Shown here piece after piece: positions 21,938 to 31,929 of a DNA stretch of 64,000 nt. Within the stretch, counting starts at the first letter, position 1, and each line of letters begins with the position of its first letter. This DNA is from Fallopia convolvulus (Eukaryota; Streptophyta; Magnoliopsida; Caryophyllales; Polygonaceae). A model generated the notes under the pieces. That model saw only the letters and a list, made by a program, of their open reading frames with translations. It was not told the origin of the DNA and did not search any database. The DNA lies in contig OZ024720.1 of assembly GCA_964016875.1 (NCBI GenBank), forward strand, positions 36,485,106 through 36,549,105, given 5' to 3'. The position numbers and the translations under genes were made by a program.

Positions 21938-22318
21938 GAGTCACGCTCGGGTACATTATAGTGCTACAGTGAAAAGTGCGAGCAAAGCACGGGCGTTGAA
22001 TTAAAAAAATAGACGGTCAAGATTTGATGAATTGGGTTTAGTAGAAAAGAAGAAAAAGACAAGCGCTTTATTAATGGCAACACGGGTAATTTCTTTAATT
22101 TTTAGGTTCAAAGGACAAAACTACCCTTTGAGCTAATTTTTTTTCCAGAAACGCCGAACTCTCACAATCTCCAAATTGCGCTCTTGTTCGTAGCCCGAGT
22201 CACTTTCTCTCTCAAAAAACCCCAAATCACCTCTCGATCTTGCTCGATCATGCTAGAATTTGCTCGATTTCTCCATCCTCTATTTTAAGCTATCAACCTT
22301 ACTCGATTCGAATCAACA

Positions 22319-22340
22319 ATGGTGATAGGAACAGAAAAAG
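22319..22340 (+). pseudogene. Mini first exon ending at a splice donor
   Basis: ATGGTGATAGGAACAGAAAA then AG|GTACGT encodes MVIGTEK followed by a consensus splice donor. It comes after a CT-rich leader (CTCTCTCAAAAAACCCC...). The large MULE has the same layout, a CT-rich leader, a short ATG exon and a donor at 36687-36720. It is probably the surviving first exon of a ULP-like gene whose body has been lost or replaced by the word array. Confidence 0.4.
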
Positions 22341-22607
22341 GTACGTTGGTATTTCATTTTTCTAGGGTTTATTGTTTTAAGTTCTCAATCTTACTCTTAT
22401 GGATTATTTTGTTTAAAAAGGTTAATTTCAAAGTGGTATTGATTCTTTGATGACATGTTTTTGGTATAGAAGTCGTGATTGATGATATATTGTCACTGTT
22501 GAAGTTATCTACTAAATGTTATTGGGAGATATCAATGTAATTTTGTTTAGATCTTGTTGTATCAGTGAGAAATGTTCATTTGACACTTGAGAAATCATAT
22601 ATTAGGT

Positions 22608-22678
22608 AGTCTATTAACTCAAATGGTAGAGCAATGTGCATGTGCACATAAATGTGGGTTCAAATCCCACATAAGTTA
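22608..22678 (+). tRNA. tRNA-like gene, copy 1 (degraded)
   Basis: A 71-nt unit with D-loop word CAAATGGTAGAGC and T-arm GTGGG-TTCAAAT-CCCAC, which gives a perfect B box. The acceptor stem AGTCTAT/ATAAGTT pairs poorly and the D stem has a mismatch (ACTC/GAGC). The anticodon arm is ATGTG-CATGTG-CACAT with only six loop bases. It is the left-most of three copies spaced exactly 420 bp apart. Probably a pseudo-tRNA. Confidence 0.45.
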
Positions 22679-23027
22679 ATTCTTGATACGGTCATGTCTT
22701 TTTGTTCATATCGATTGTTCTTTTGGTTCAAGTCTTTTTAAGGTAAAGTTCATAATATTTCTTCTTATGGTTCATAAATTTTGTTCCGTGCTTTTTTATT
22801 TATAACAATTCTTCTTTTGGTTCATGTTTGTATAACCTTAGGTTCATCAAAGTTCATCTTATGGTTCATATCTTTTAGTTCAGGCTCGTTATTGTTTTCT
22901 TTCATAATTTTTGGTTCATGGTATTTGTTCTTTCGGTTCATGTTTTTGTAAACTAGGTTCATAATAATTTTTATAGTTCATGACTTTTAACTCTTAGTAG
23001 TTTATCTTATACTTTATGTAATTTGGT

Positions 23028-23098
23028 AGCCTATTAGCTCAAATGGTAGAGCAATGTGCATGTGCACATAGATGTGGGTTCAAATCCCACATAGGCTA
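23028..23098 (+). tRNA. tRNA-like gene, copy 2 (best folded)
   Basis: Seventy-one nt fold as a cloverleaf: acceptor AGCCTAT pairs perfectly with ATAGGCT (discriminator A), TA at positions 8-9, D stem GCTC/GAGC with loop AAATGGTA, T arm GTGGG-TTCAAAT-CCCAC. The anticodon stem ATGTG/CACAT pairs fully but encloses six bases, CATGTG, instead of seven, and the variable loop is AGAT. The missing base and lack of a T at position 33 leave no clear anticodon. Pol III boxes are intact (TAGCTCAAATGG, GGTTCAAATCC), so transcription is possible, but charging is doubtful. No T-run terminator directly follows (TTCGTGATATGG). Confidence 0.55.
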
Positions 23099-23447
23099 AT
23101 TCGTGATATGGTCATGTCTTTTTGTTTGTATCGGTTGTTCTTTTGATTCATGACTTCTTAAGATAAGGTTCATAATATTTCTTCTTATGGTTCATAAATT
23201 TTGTTCCATACTTTTTTGTTTATAACAATAGTTCTTTTGGTTCATGTTTGAATAACCTTAGGTTCATCAAAGTTCATCTTATGGTTCATGTCTTTTAGTT
23301 CATGTTGGTTATTATTTTCTTTTTTGATTTTTGGTTCGTGGTACTTTTTCTTTCGGTTCATGTTTTTGTAAGTTAGGTTCATAATAATTCGTATGGTTCA
23401 TGAGTTTTAATTCTTAGTAGTCTATCGTATAGTTCATGTCATTTGGT

Positions 23448-23518
23448 AGTCTATTAGCTCAAATGGTAGAGCAATGTACATGCGCACATAGATGTGAGTT
23501 CAAATCCCACATAGGCGA
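23448..23518 (+). tRNA. tRNA-like gene, copy 3
   Basis: Same 71-nt layout. Acceptor AGTCTAT/ATAGGCG has one outer mismatch and a wobble. The D stem GCTC/GAGC is intact; the T stem GTGAG/CCCAC has one mismatch. The anticodon stem ATGTA/CACAT has one mismatch and again encloses six bases (CATGCG). It lies exactly 420 bp from copy 2, within a direct tandem duplication. Confidence 0.45.
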
Positions 23519-24999
23519 ACTCGTTATACGGTTTATGTCTTTTGATTCATGGTAGTTCTTTGTTGGTTCATGATTTTTTTATGCTTAGGTTCATGATAGT
23601 TTATCTTACAACTCATGTCTTTTAAGTCGTATCCTAGTTGTTATTTTGGTTCACGTCTTTTGGTTCATGATATTTGTTCATATGGTTCATGTTTTATAAA
23701 TACGGGTTCATAATATTTCATCTCACGGTTCATGATTTTTAGTTCATAAAAGTTGGTTTATTGGTTCATGTCTTTACATCTTTAGTTTCATAACAATTGT
23801 AAAAAAAATTTAATTAAATTTACTTCACAATATTTGTTATTTTGTGTCATGTATTCATAAAGGATATTCTATTGGTTCATGTCTTTATACGGCTAAGTTC
23901 ATAACAATTTTCAATAAAGTTCATGAAATTTTATCCATAATATTTATTATTTTTGTCACGTAATCTACTAAATAAACTTATTGTGTGGGCGTGTGGGTTC
24001 ACGTCTGTATACAATTAGGTTCATAACAATTATCAATAAGGTTCATGAAATATAATTCACAATACATGTTACTTGCGTCATGTATTCTCGTTCATAAATG
24101 GTATAAGTTAATAATTTTGGTATACTAAGTTCATAATTTATGAACAAAATGATCTAAGCACCAAGTTAAACATTTAGACATTTTGTCGAACACATGGTGG
24201 GCGGTTAGATGTGCATTGGCAATTAACCTTTGTTTTCAATCAAAAACTTGAAATTGTATAACAAAATGTTCACAACCTTCATAAGTTTGATTATAATCAA
24301 CAAAAATCAATCCAAAACACACAAAAACATGTAATCGAAGTACCAAGTTCAAAATTCTGGAAAAAAACCCCAAATGTGAACTTGAAACCATAGAAAACAA
24401 ATCTATAGCAAAATCTATGAAGAGAGAATATAATTTCGGGTCGGAATCAACAAAAAAAGCCAAACAAATCAAAAAAAGCAAGCTACAACAAGCATTGAGA
24501 AGAATCGATCGAAAAAGCTGAAAAAAGCTACGTGTTCAAGAGGTTGAAGAAGACCTGTAACTTGTTTTATAATTTAAAGCGTAAAAGACGAAAATGCCCC
24601 TCCGTTTATAAAATCATTAAAATGTGTCTTGATCCTGGCCATTGAATATGCTCGATCGAACGGCCTGAGTGTGCTCCCACATTGCACCGTAAGTAAAATT
24701 TGCACCTGATCGTGACTCATAAAAGATATATACAACTTTTGTAAAATTAAAATTGACAATAATTTTTTTTCAAAAGTCCACCAAAATTGATTGTCCTTTA
24801 TCTATTTTTCACAAAAGTTTTCGAACTAAAATTACACTAAATAGAAGAAATATCAAACTCCTCACTTTAAGGGAGCGGTTCAGGTGAGAATGGATCCCCA
24901 AGAGAGAAATGAGAAAGAATCTCAGACATTAATGGTGCACGGATAAAAAATTATAAAATTTTGAAACTGATTGTGTATAATTTTGTATGAGACTATGCA

Positions 25000-26012
25000 T
25001 TTTCATCTTATTTGTCTATGTATGAAATACTAAGGACTGTGTATGCCTTTTTCACCGAGAGTACATTGTATTACATGTGATTGTGCATTATCTTGTTAGC
25101 GACTATGCATTATTTTGCAAGTGAGGTGTGTTATTTTGTAATTGAATGTGCATAGTGTTCTAAGCAAAGTGTTTATAAATTGTTCACCAAGTGTGCATTG
25201 TATTACATGTGACTGTACATTATCTTGTTAGTGATTGTGCATTATTTTGTAAGTAAATGTGCTTAATTTTGTAAGCGAATGTGAATGGTATTCTAAAGTA
25301 AGTGTGTGTGTCATTTTTTACCAAGTGTGCATTGTATTGACAAGGATTGTGCATTAGTCTGTAAGTGATTGCGCATTATTTTGTTAGCGAATGTGTATAC
25401 TAATAGAATTGAGTGTGCAAACCATCATCATGAAAACTCATTTAAAAAGGTAATACCAAAGTAATAATAAATTTATGCACATTCACTTGTACAAATTATG
25501 CATTGTCGGTAGTAGTAAACTGCACAATGATTATTTGACCATCATGTACACTCACATGAAAAAGTCATTCATAGTCGGGTAATGTGAAAATGCATAGTCG
25601 AGTAGGATGTAAATGCACAATCGTTAGTAGAGAGATGCACACTCATTGTAACATCATGATGCACACTCACATAAAAAAGTTCATACAACGTCGGTAATGT
25701 GAAAATGCATAGACGGGTAAGATGCGAATGAATACTTAGGTAAGATGAAAATACACTATCGTTAGTAGAAAGATGCACACTCATTGTAACTCCATCTTGC
25801 ACACTCACATGAAAAAGGTAAAATGCACAAACGGGTAAGATGCAAATGCGCAGTCGGATAAGATAAAAATGCACAAATGTTAGTAGAAAGATGCATACTC
25901 ATTGTAACACCATCATGCACACTCACATGAAAATGGTCACACATTCAGTAAATGTGAAAATGCACAATAGGTAAGATGCGAATGCACAATCGATCAAGTT
26001 GAAAATGCACAA
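25000..26012. repeat. TGTGCATT array (left) and AATGCACA array (right)
   Basis: From 25000 to 25440 the + strand repeats TGTGCATTGTATTACATGTG, GTGATTGTGCATTA and ATTTTGTAAGTGA-like units. From 25470 to 26012 it repeats the inverse: AATGCACAATCG, GATGCACACTCA and CACACTCACATGAAAA. A longer period of about 150 bp in the right arm covers TTAGTAGAAAGATGCACACTCATTGTAAC. The arrays are inverted about 25455. Frames of 60-101 codons on the minus strand are artefacts of this repeat. Confidence 0.85.
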
Positions 26013-26036
26013 CCATCGCTTATCAAAATTAACATC

Positions 26037-27529
26037 TGATATTCATGTCTTTGGTCTAGTTTTCAGTGTGTTTCTTATTTTGTTTAGGTTCAATTTTAGT
26101 AGTTTTTAGAGTTAGTTTTATGTGTTCTTGGATAAGTTTGCATATTTTGTGAAAAGTATGGAAGCTACTCCGTTTTGTGTCTTTTTGTAGGTTTTGAGCA
26201 GGAAAGATCGCTTTTAAAAGCTGAATTGAAGTGTTGTGGTGGAGGTCAGAAGAACATGAAGATACGGAAGTCAAAGTCCAAGCTTTAAGTGAAGAAGAGT
26301 TGGAGAAAGCCAAATCCCATGCTCGTTAACGAACCTGTGAAGGGTCGTTAATGACGTTTAAAGATAAAAAATTTTGGTGGATTTTGTGATTCCTACCGAT
26401 CCTGTGCGGAGGTTGTTAACGAAGGCTCCATGTCGGTAGAGTTTTAACTGATTTTAGGGTTGTTATATCTTATATCTTTTATCTTGTTATCTTTTAGAGC
26501 AAGTTTTTATCTTTTATGGTTTTTAATAGATAGCTTTCTTAGTATAGATACCCTTCTTTCTAGCTTAGAAGAGGGGAGGACGAGTTTTATTTCTTTTGGG
26601 AGAGCCGAAATTGACGAGAGAAGTGTGGAGAAGATTAACGAGTTGGTTCGTTCGAGAGAAGAGCTAGGATCGTTAATCGGATTTGCTCGGGGTTTTTGTT
26701 ATGTATTTTCGGTTTCTTCAGGATATTGTAAGACGGTATTTCTCGTATGAACTTTAAGTAAGATTTTTTTGATTTCAATGTTTTCTCTTGTTAAAGTTGT
26801 TTGCTTTATTACCATGATTAGTGAGTAGTTTTCCTATCTAGGGTAGGGGTTGAAACCCGACATAGTTATGCATGTTTGACGAGTGAATTGTTGTTTTGAA
26901 TGCCTTTTATCTGTCTTTAGATTGCTTGTTGTGCTTATGCATAGACGATAGTCGAAGTAATTTGAGTTTGCAAATTTGATTTAATGAGAAAGTTGTTAAC
27001 TTGAAGGTTGATATTGTTCGATTACGAAAGTTTCGAGCTTTGTATCCAAAATAAGTGATTGAGCGAACTGATTTATGAGAATTGATTGATTTGCTTGATA
27101 GTCGACGAAAGTTGATGAATTTATCTAATTAAAGGCATGATCTTTATCTTCTTGTGAGTTTATATGCATAACTAAGTTGTGGTAACCCTTGTCCTAGATT
27201 TTTATTCTTAATTGAGTTTGCATTCGTTACATTCGTTATCGAGTTAGTTTCCTCGGTACCGAACTTGAGTTTAGGTTGTTATTTTTGTGATTCATAGTGT
27301 TAACAACTTTCTCATTAAATCCAAACTAAGTGTTTTGTTGTTTTCCTCGGTACCGAACAAAGTCGTTAACGAGGTTGGTCGTGTTTTTTTTGTTGTTTTG
27401 CTTGTTTTTCCTGTTTTTAGTAGTTGATAGACAAACAACCGTGCTTCCCGTGGAACGATCCTGACTTTGCTATACTCGGTGGGGTCTTGACTTATAAATT
27501 TATTTGTTGTCAAGAATACCCTCTCAACA
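26037..27529 (+). repeat. 5' LTR of the Athila-like element
   Basis: 1493 bp, TG...CA ends. The TATA position reads AGTATAGATACC, weaker than AGTATAAATACC in the 3' LTR. Near its end it has extra sequence (about 27306-27460) absent from the 3' LTR, where a direct TCGTTAACGACC word stands instead. A 96-codon frame at 26460-26750 is shared with the 3' LTR (34452-34742) but has no known match and lies across the expected transcription start. Confidence 0.9.
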
Positions 27530-27532
27530 AAT

Positions 27533-27550
27533 TGTCGCCGTTGTCGGGGA
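27533..27550 (+). other. Primer-binding site (tRNA-Asp type)
   Basis: TGTCGCCGTTGTCGGGGA starts four bases after the LTR end. It is the TGGCGCCGTTGCCGGGGA motif of plant Athila/Tat elements, complementary to the 3' end of tRNA-Asp, with two changes. It would prime minus-strand cDNA synthesis. Confidence 0.85.
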
Positions 27551-27644
27551 CGCAACAGTGTTTGTTTGTTTATTTGTGGGTCTTGGAATAGCCCGACCCC
27601 GTTTTTTGTTTTAATTTTGTTTTCTTTGTCTGTTTTCTCAGCGT

Positions 27645-28621
27645 ATGCCAGTTGGACGGCGCATGCTCGAATTTGACAACACTGGTTACTATTTAGAGCC
27701 TGAACGTTCCCTGCACCATAGACGCAGAGAAAACCGAGCCATGGCTGCACCTGATGAATTGGCTCGACAGATGGAAGTCCTCCAGAAGCGGATGGAGGAG
27801 CTACAAGCAGATAGAGATGTCGTTGTTGCTGAAGCTGAACATCAACGAGTCAACATTGCTCGAAGACCTGCGCCATATCGACCTCTAGGCTATGAAGAGC
27901 CACCATCATGGGTACAAGGGCTATAGGACGGCATTAACAGAGTTCAAGCTAACCTAATAGCCAATTAAAACGATGGGGACAGTTCGACGTGTGGAAGAAG
28001 AATGTCGACACCCAACTAGGGAACCTTACTGCACAAATTCCAAGGCAACAAGGGCAACTCCCGGGCCTCCCCGAGGAGAACCCTAGAGGACAAATAGCAG
28101 TAGTACTTCTTAGGAGCGGAAAGACACTACCGGAGCGTGCCCAAGTTAAGGAGACGAGCCCCACGACTGATGAGGAAGCTACGGCTCAGCTCAGTAACGA
28201 GCCAGAGAGAGTCGTTATCGAACCTGCACACCTTGGTGATGATGCTCCCAGGGTCGTTAGCGACCCCAACCCAGGTAAGTTTCCTATTCCGAGCTCCTAT
28301 CTCAATCCCAGGCTCGTTAACGACCCTTCCAAGATCGGTAACGATCATCCGAGCACAGCAATCGACCCTAATGTCGACCCGGTAACATCACCCTTCGAGT
28401 CTAATTTGGTTCTGAGAATGGTGAAGTCTCTTCCTTTTCCTATTAAGAAGTCTAAGGACTCTACTGAGAGTAATTTCAAGCGTTTCATAAAGATTTTCCA
28501 GGGCATAAATATTTCTATCTCATTCGCTGAGGCCCTAAGCAAAATGTCGGCTTACACAAAATTATTGAAAGATACTCTTAGAAGGAAACGATCTATCACA
28601 GATGTGCAAGATGAGGTCTGA
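27645..28621 (+). pseudogene. Athila-type gag, rearranged
   Basis: Two frames are separated by a stop near 27927. The first (27645-27926, 93 codons) has a basic start and a short coiled-coil (QMEVLQKRMEELQADRDVVV). The second (27989-28621, 210 codons) has NLTAQIPRQQGQLPGLPEEN, typical of the gag C-terminal region, then SLPFPIKKSKDSTESNFKRF, GINISISFAEALSKMSAYTK and LKDTLRRKRS, the conserved block just before protease in Athila/Tat elements. A TGA at 28619 interrupts the passage into protease. The central nucleocapsid part expected between the frames is missing. Palindromic TCGTTAACGA words inside it translate as LVNDP or VVSDP. Confidence 0.8.
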
Positions 28622-29071
28622 TCCATTTCTGTACTAGAGAAACTAGGCGACCCAGGGAGATTTGCCATAACAATTGGCATAGGCGACCATAAACTCAAAG
28701 CTCTATGCGATCTAGGAGCCAGTGCCAATTTGCCCCCTCTTTCAATCTGGTCAAAAGCAAACATGGGACCATTGGAGCCTGTAGACATGAATCTCTACAC
28801 GGCAGACGGATCAAGCGTAAAAGCTACAAGAGTCGTAGACGATTATCCCATTCAAGTTGGGAAATTCTTTATTCCAAATGATTTTATCGTCCTCGACATG
28901 CCTGAAGACCCTCAAGTCCCCATTATCTTAGGTAGGCCATTCCTAGCTACAACAGGTGCCGGGGTAAACGTGCGGAAGGACACCTCACTTTTGACATTGG
29001 AGAGGAATGCATACAATCCAGCCTTTACCAAAATACCGATGACCCAACTACGGCCACATAGATCGAGTTGA
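28622..29071 (+). pseudogene. Athila-type aspartic protease domain
   Basis: Directly after the gag stop, the same frame gives KLGDPGRFAITIGIGDHKLK, ALCDLGASANLPPLSIW, FIPNDFIVLDMPEDPQVPII and LGRPFLATTGAGVNV. DLGAS is the active-site triad (D-[LT]-G-A) and ILGRPFLAT the conserved C-terminal strand. The fold is intact, but no reverse transcriptase follows; the frame ends at 29071 and unrelated frames continue. In full elements this protease processes the Gag-Pol polyprotein. Confidence 0.85.
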
Positions 29072-29101
29072 CCCAGCCAGAACTCGATATAGCTGTTTCT
29101 A

Positions 29102-30920
29102 ATGACTCTCCTCCAATTAACAAAGGAGACGAGAATTTCACACAGATTTCCACCGAGCCCCTGGTCCGAAAACGAGTCTCTCATACAACATGATGACAGA
29201 ATACTTGCCAGTACAAGCTCGTTAACGACCCCGACAACTTCAGTGTCAATGTCGTTTCCAATAAATCAAAGTGAGTACTCTAACCATGAATTCACTATTA
29301 CTGGTTATGATCCTTCTCCATATCCTGTTCCTACGCCGTACCCTACCATCTATGCCTTAGAGGAGTCCAAACCCCCTTGGTTTTCGGATTTTACTAACCC
29401 CTGTGTATGAATACCGGGCATATTGCTAGAAGATAAAGGACCAAATTTAGTAACAAAAGCCAATAATGCCTACAAAGCTAAGTATGGGGTCCCTTAAAAC
29501 CCTAACATAGCTGCGAGAGAACCACCTTGAGCCAAGGTAAGTACGTTGGGCTGACGACGTTAAAAATAGCGCTTACGGGAGGCAGCCCGGTTTTAGTTTA
29601 GTTTAGTTTTTCCTTTCTTCTAGATCTTTTTCCTAGCTTTCTTTTGAGTTTTTCAGTAGCTTACAAGGTAGCAATATAGAATTGTTTTTAGGCTAACCTG
29701 AAATAGGAGTAGGGATCGGAAAATCACTCCAAAGAGGATACGCAGGCTCGTTAACGACCCCACCCAAGGTCGTTAACGGCCCATTCAGCGACCCGAAAAA
29801 GGAAACAGGCAGGTAAGTATTTTTAACCTAATCTATCCTATATCAAGTATTTTTAACCTAATCTATCCTATATCTTTTTACTTGTGCCGCCCTTATACCC
29901 TCTTCCCCTACCTCTAGCCCTCTCCCATAAAAACCCTTCCAAAATTCCCAATCCCACACTAAATTTCTCAATCCAAAGCTTAAACTATCAAATCAATCCT
30001 ATCGATTCTTCCTCACCACCGATCAGAATCACCACCTCCTACCCCCAGAATTTTACCCTGTTAACGAACCCGCCACCCTTGCATTCTTCACCGAAAAGAA
30101 ATCAAGCTCGTTAACCACTCCCAATCTCAATCTCGTTCTTCAATTTCTGAATCCAATGGTATGATTTCTAAACCCTAACTCCTTATTTGCAAGATTCATG
30201 AATATAGGGGTAAAAATTTCATATCTTGATCTTGTTTGAAGTGGTTGAATTGCATGTTTATTTTTCTCAATAATCTTGTGCTCCTTCTATCGGTGTTCAA
30301 TCATAATCTCTAAAGGTCTATTCTTGCTTGATTTCCCATTGAAATTTGATTAGGAAAAGCATGAATTACCTTGTTCTTAAATTGAGTGATCTTCACCATG
30401 AGTTTTTGGGAAATTTTGGCATGTTCGGGATGGGTAAATTAGCAAGTATGGGGTGCAGATACCTGATTGTGTATCTTATGTGGGATTGTGTGTGATGCAT
30501 GCTTGATTTATTGCAAAATTTTGGAGTCTTTAGCACTCGGAAACTGCGACTGGTTCTTGATCAGGCTCCTTAACGACTTGTCTAGGCTCGTTAACGAACC
30601 CTGCAAATTCCCTAGTCCAAAACACCAGTCCAGGCTCGTTACCGACCCCAGTTGGGTCGTTAACGAGGCACTTCGAGAGCAATTTTTTCTATTGATGTGT
30701 ATGGATCTTATCTTGGACAATTCATATTTTGCAGGACCATATGTCAAGTACTAGCAGAGCTCCAACATGGGCCCAAAAGAAGAAGAGGACTCAACGGTCC
30801 CCATCTCCCCCGCGCATGGATAATGTGATTTTTCGCACCCAAGCTCAAGCCAACTGCTATGATGCCATATTATAGAAGGACCACTACACTAGGTGGTTCT
30901 CAAGGTCGAGTGTTAAAGCA
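29102..30920 (+). other. Internal spacer where RT-RNase H-integrase would lie
   Basis: Nearly 1.9 kb between protease and the downstream ORF. It holds a 102-codon frame (29102-29410) with no known match, a 31-bp direct duplication at about 29815-29878 (AGTATTTTTAACCTAATC twice) and six TCGTTAACGA-type words. No polymerase or integrase motif is seen on either strand, so the pol core has been lost or replaced. Confidence 0.6.
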
Positions 30921-31745
30921 ATGAGGATTTATGAGGATGTCAAGGAGGCCTTTGCAATTCTACGAGTTCCTCAGTTGTTGAAGAAAGATGAGGTACCGCA
31001 CTACCCGACTCTTACTTCCGAGTTCTTGGCCACGCTTGAGACAAGATTCCCAACCAAGACCTCGGAAGGACGGATACGATTCCGTTTGGGCAATGTCAAT
31101 CACGAGCTCACTATGGGAGGGTTCAACGGTTTTCTCGAGCTTCGTAATCCTTCTCGGGATTATAATCTCAAGGACTACAAGGTTATAAGGACTTGGAGCT
31201 ACATTACCGGGGAAGTTGAACCCTCAATTTCAGCACTTTCCGGGGTAAGCATCATCAACTCCATTTTTCGGATCATTCTCTGTGTCTTAGCTGCTACATT
31301 TTTGCCCAAGAGAGAGTTGAATAGGCCAACAAGGACGGAAGTTGCATGCCTCCGAACCATACTCTTTGAGGATCCCGCCCCATTGAACTTGGGGTATGAG
31401 TGGCTACAATATGTCGAGAAGCAAGGGGCCAAGTCCAAGGAGGTATGGTGCGGTAATTTGGTTAGTCTCTTGGCGGCCAACCTCGGAGTCGATCTTTCTC
31501 TCTACATGTCGTTCCGTGCCCAATTGCTCAACAGGAACTACTGGTTTGCCTCCAACATTTTTACCCATGTTGAGGAAGGGTGTACCACTAGAGTACAAGG
31601 ACGAGATGTCATCCCCACCGGGGATAAGTTGGAGCTTCTTTACGTACCAAATTGGTATAAGACATGGACGGGTCATGCATTCCCGTTAGAGTATAAACCG
31701 CAGGATGAGCCATTGTTGATGCCCGTGTGTGACATGGTTTGCTAG
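30921..31745 (+). CDS. Athila ORF1-like protein (downstream ORF)
   Basis: An intact 274-codon frame. Features are FLATLETRFPTKTSEGRIRF, RLGNVNHELTMGGFNGFLEL, YKVIRTWSYITGEVEPSISA and RNYWFASNIFTHVEEGCTTR. This matches the plant protein class annotated as Arabidopsis retrotransposon ORF-1 (Athila), a family found in Athila-type elements and many derived host-like ORFs. Its biochemical role is unknown to me. It is preceded by sequence that also reads as protein (SSTRAPTWAQKKKRTQR-like at about 30745), so the true start may lie upstream. After 31745 a shifted frame continues acidic (DDDDDEESEAG) and includes two palindrome words read as FVNEPTRVVNDHF. Confidence 0.6.
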   Translation: MRIYEDVKEAFAILRVPQLLKKDEVPHYPTLTSEFLATLETRFPTKTSEGRIRFRLGNVNHELTMGGFNGFLELRNPSRDYNLKDYKVIRTWSYITGEVEPSISALSGVSIINSIFRIILCVLAATFLPKRELNRPTRTEVACLRTILFEDPAPLNLGYEWLQYVEKQGAKSKEVWCGNLVSLLAANLGVDLSLYMSFRAQLLNRNYWFASNIFTHVEEGCTTRVQGRDVIPTGDKLELLYVPNWYKTWTGHAFPLEYKPQDEPLLMPVCDMVC

Positions 31746-31929
31746 AGAAGGAGAGGCAATGGATGATGATGACGATGAAGAATCTGAGGCAGGAACAGTG
31801 GCGGGCACGGAAGAGCTCATCATCGAGGAAGATGACCTCGATACTGAGATTCTAGGCAACAACAGCTTCGTTAACGAGCCCACCAGGGTCGTTAACGATC
31901 ACTTCGAGGATACTACCTAGCCACACAGC

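Larger units (their letters stand above)
22600..23520 (+). repeat. 420-bp direct tandem repeat, each unit starting with a tRNA-like gene
   Basis: Units starting near 22606, 23026 and 23446 share the tRNA-like gene and then TTC-TGATA-GGTCATGTCTTTTTG, GGTTCATAATATTTCTTCTT, GTTCATGTTTG-ATAACC and AGGTTCATCAAAGTTCATC. The third unit loses similarity after about 100 bp. The two measured periods are both 420 bp. Confidence 0.8.
22690..24140. repeat. GGTTCAT word array
   Basis: GGTTCAT or AGTTCAT recurs some 50 times on the + strand between 22690 and 24140, on average every 25-30 bases. The orientation is uniform until a single ATGAACAAA near 24140. It resembles TTTGTTCATC of the two other MULEs and shares the core GTTCAT. 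Small frames inside are artefacts of the repeat. Beyond 24170 lies a minus-strand leader-like region up to the right terminal repeat. Confidence 0.8.
21938..24718. mobile_element. Mutator-like element carrying tRNA-like genes
   Basis: Left end GAGTCACGCTCGGGTACA and reverse-complemented right end GAGTCACGATCAGGTGCA are terminal inverted repeats. They continue inward with gaps (GTGC...CAGTGAAAAGTGCGAGCA against GTGCAATGTGGGAGCA). It is flanked by a perfect 10-bp duplication ATAAAAGATA (21928-21937 and 24719-24728), which contains the usual 9-bp MULE TSD. The GAGTCACG start is shared with other MULEs here. Inside are a leader and mini-exon (22319), a GGTTCAT word array and three tRNA-like genes. 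No transposase is seen, so it is non-autonomous. Confidence 0.87.

Noticed and set aside
25569..25944. 60- and 101-codon minus frames with repeated LSTND and CAFxSY motifs
   Set aside because: They are translations of the AATGCACA word array, with no independent coding signal.
28127..28788. Frames of 65-82 codons overlapping gag on both strands
   Set aside because: Shadows of the gag and protease frames, which show clear family motifs.
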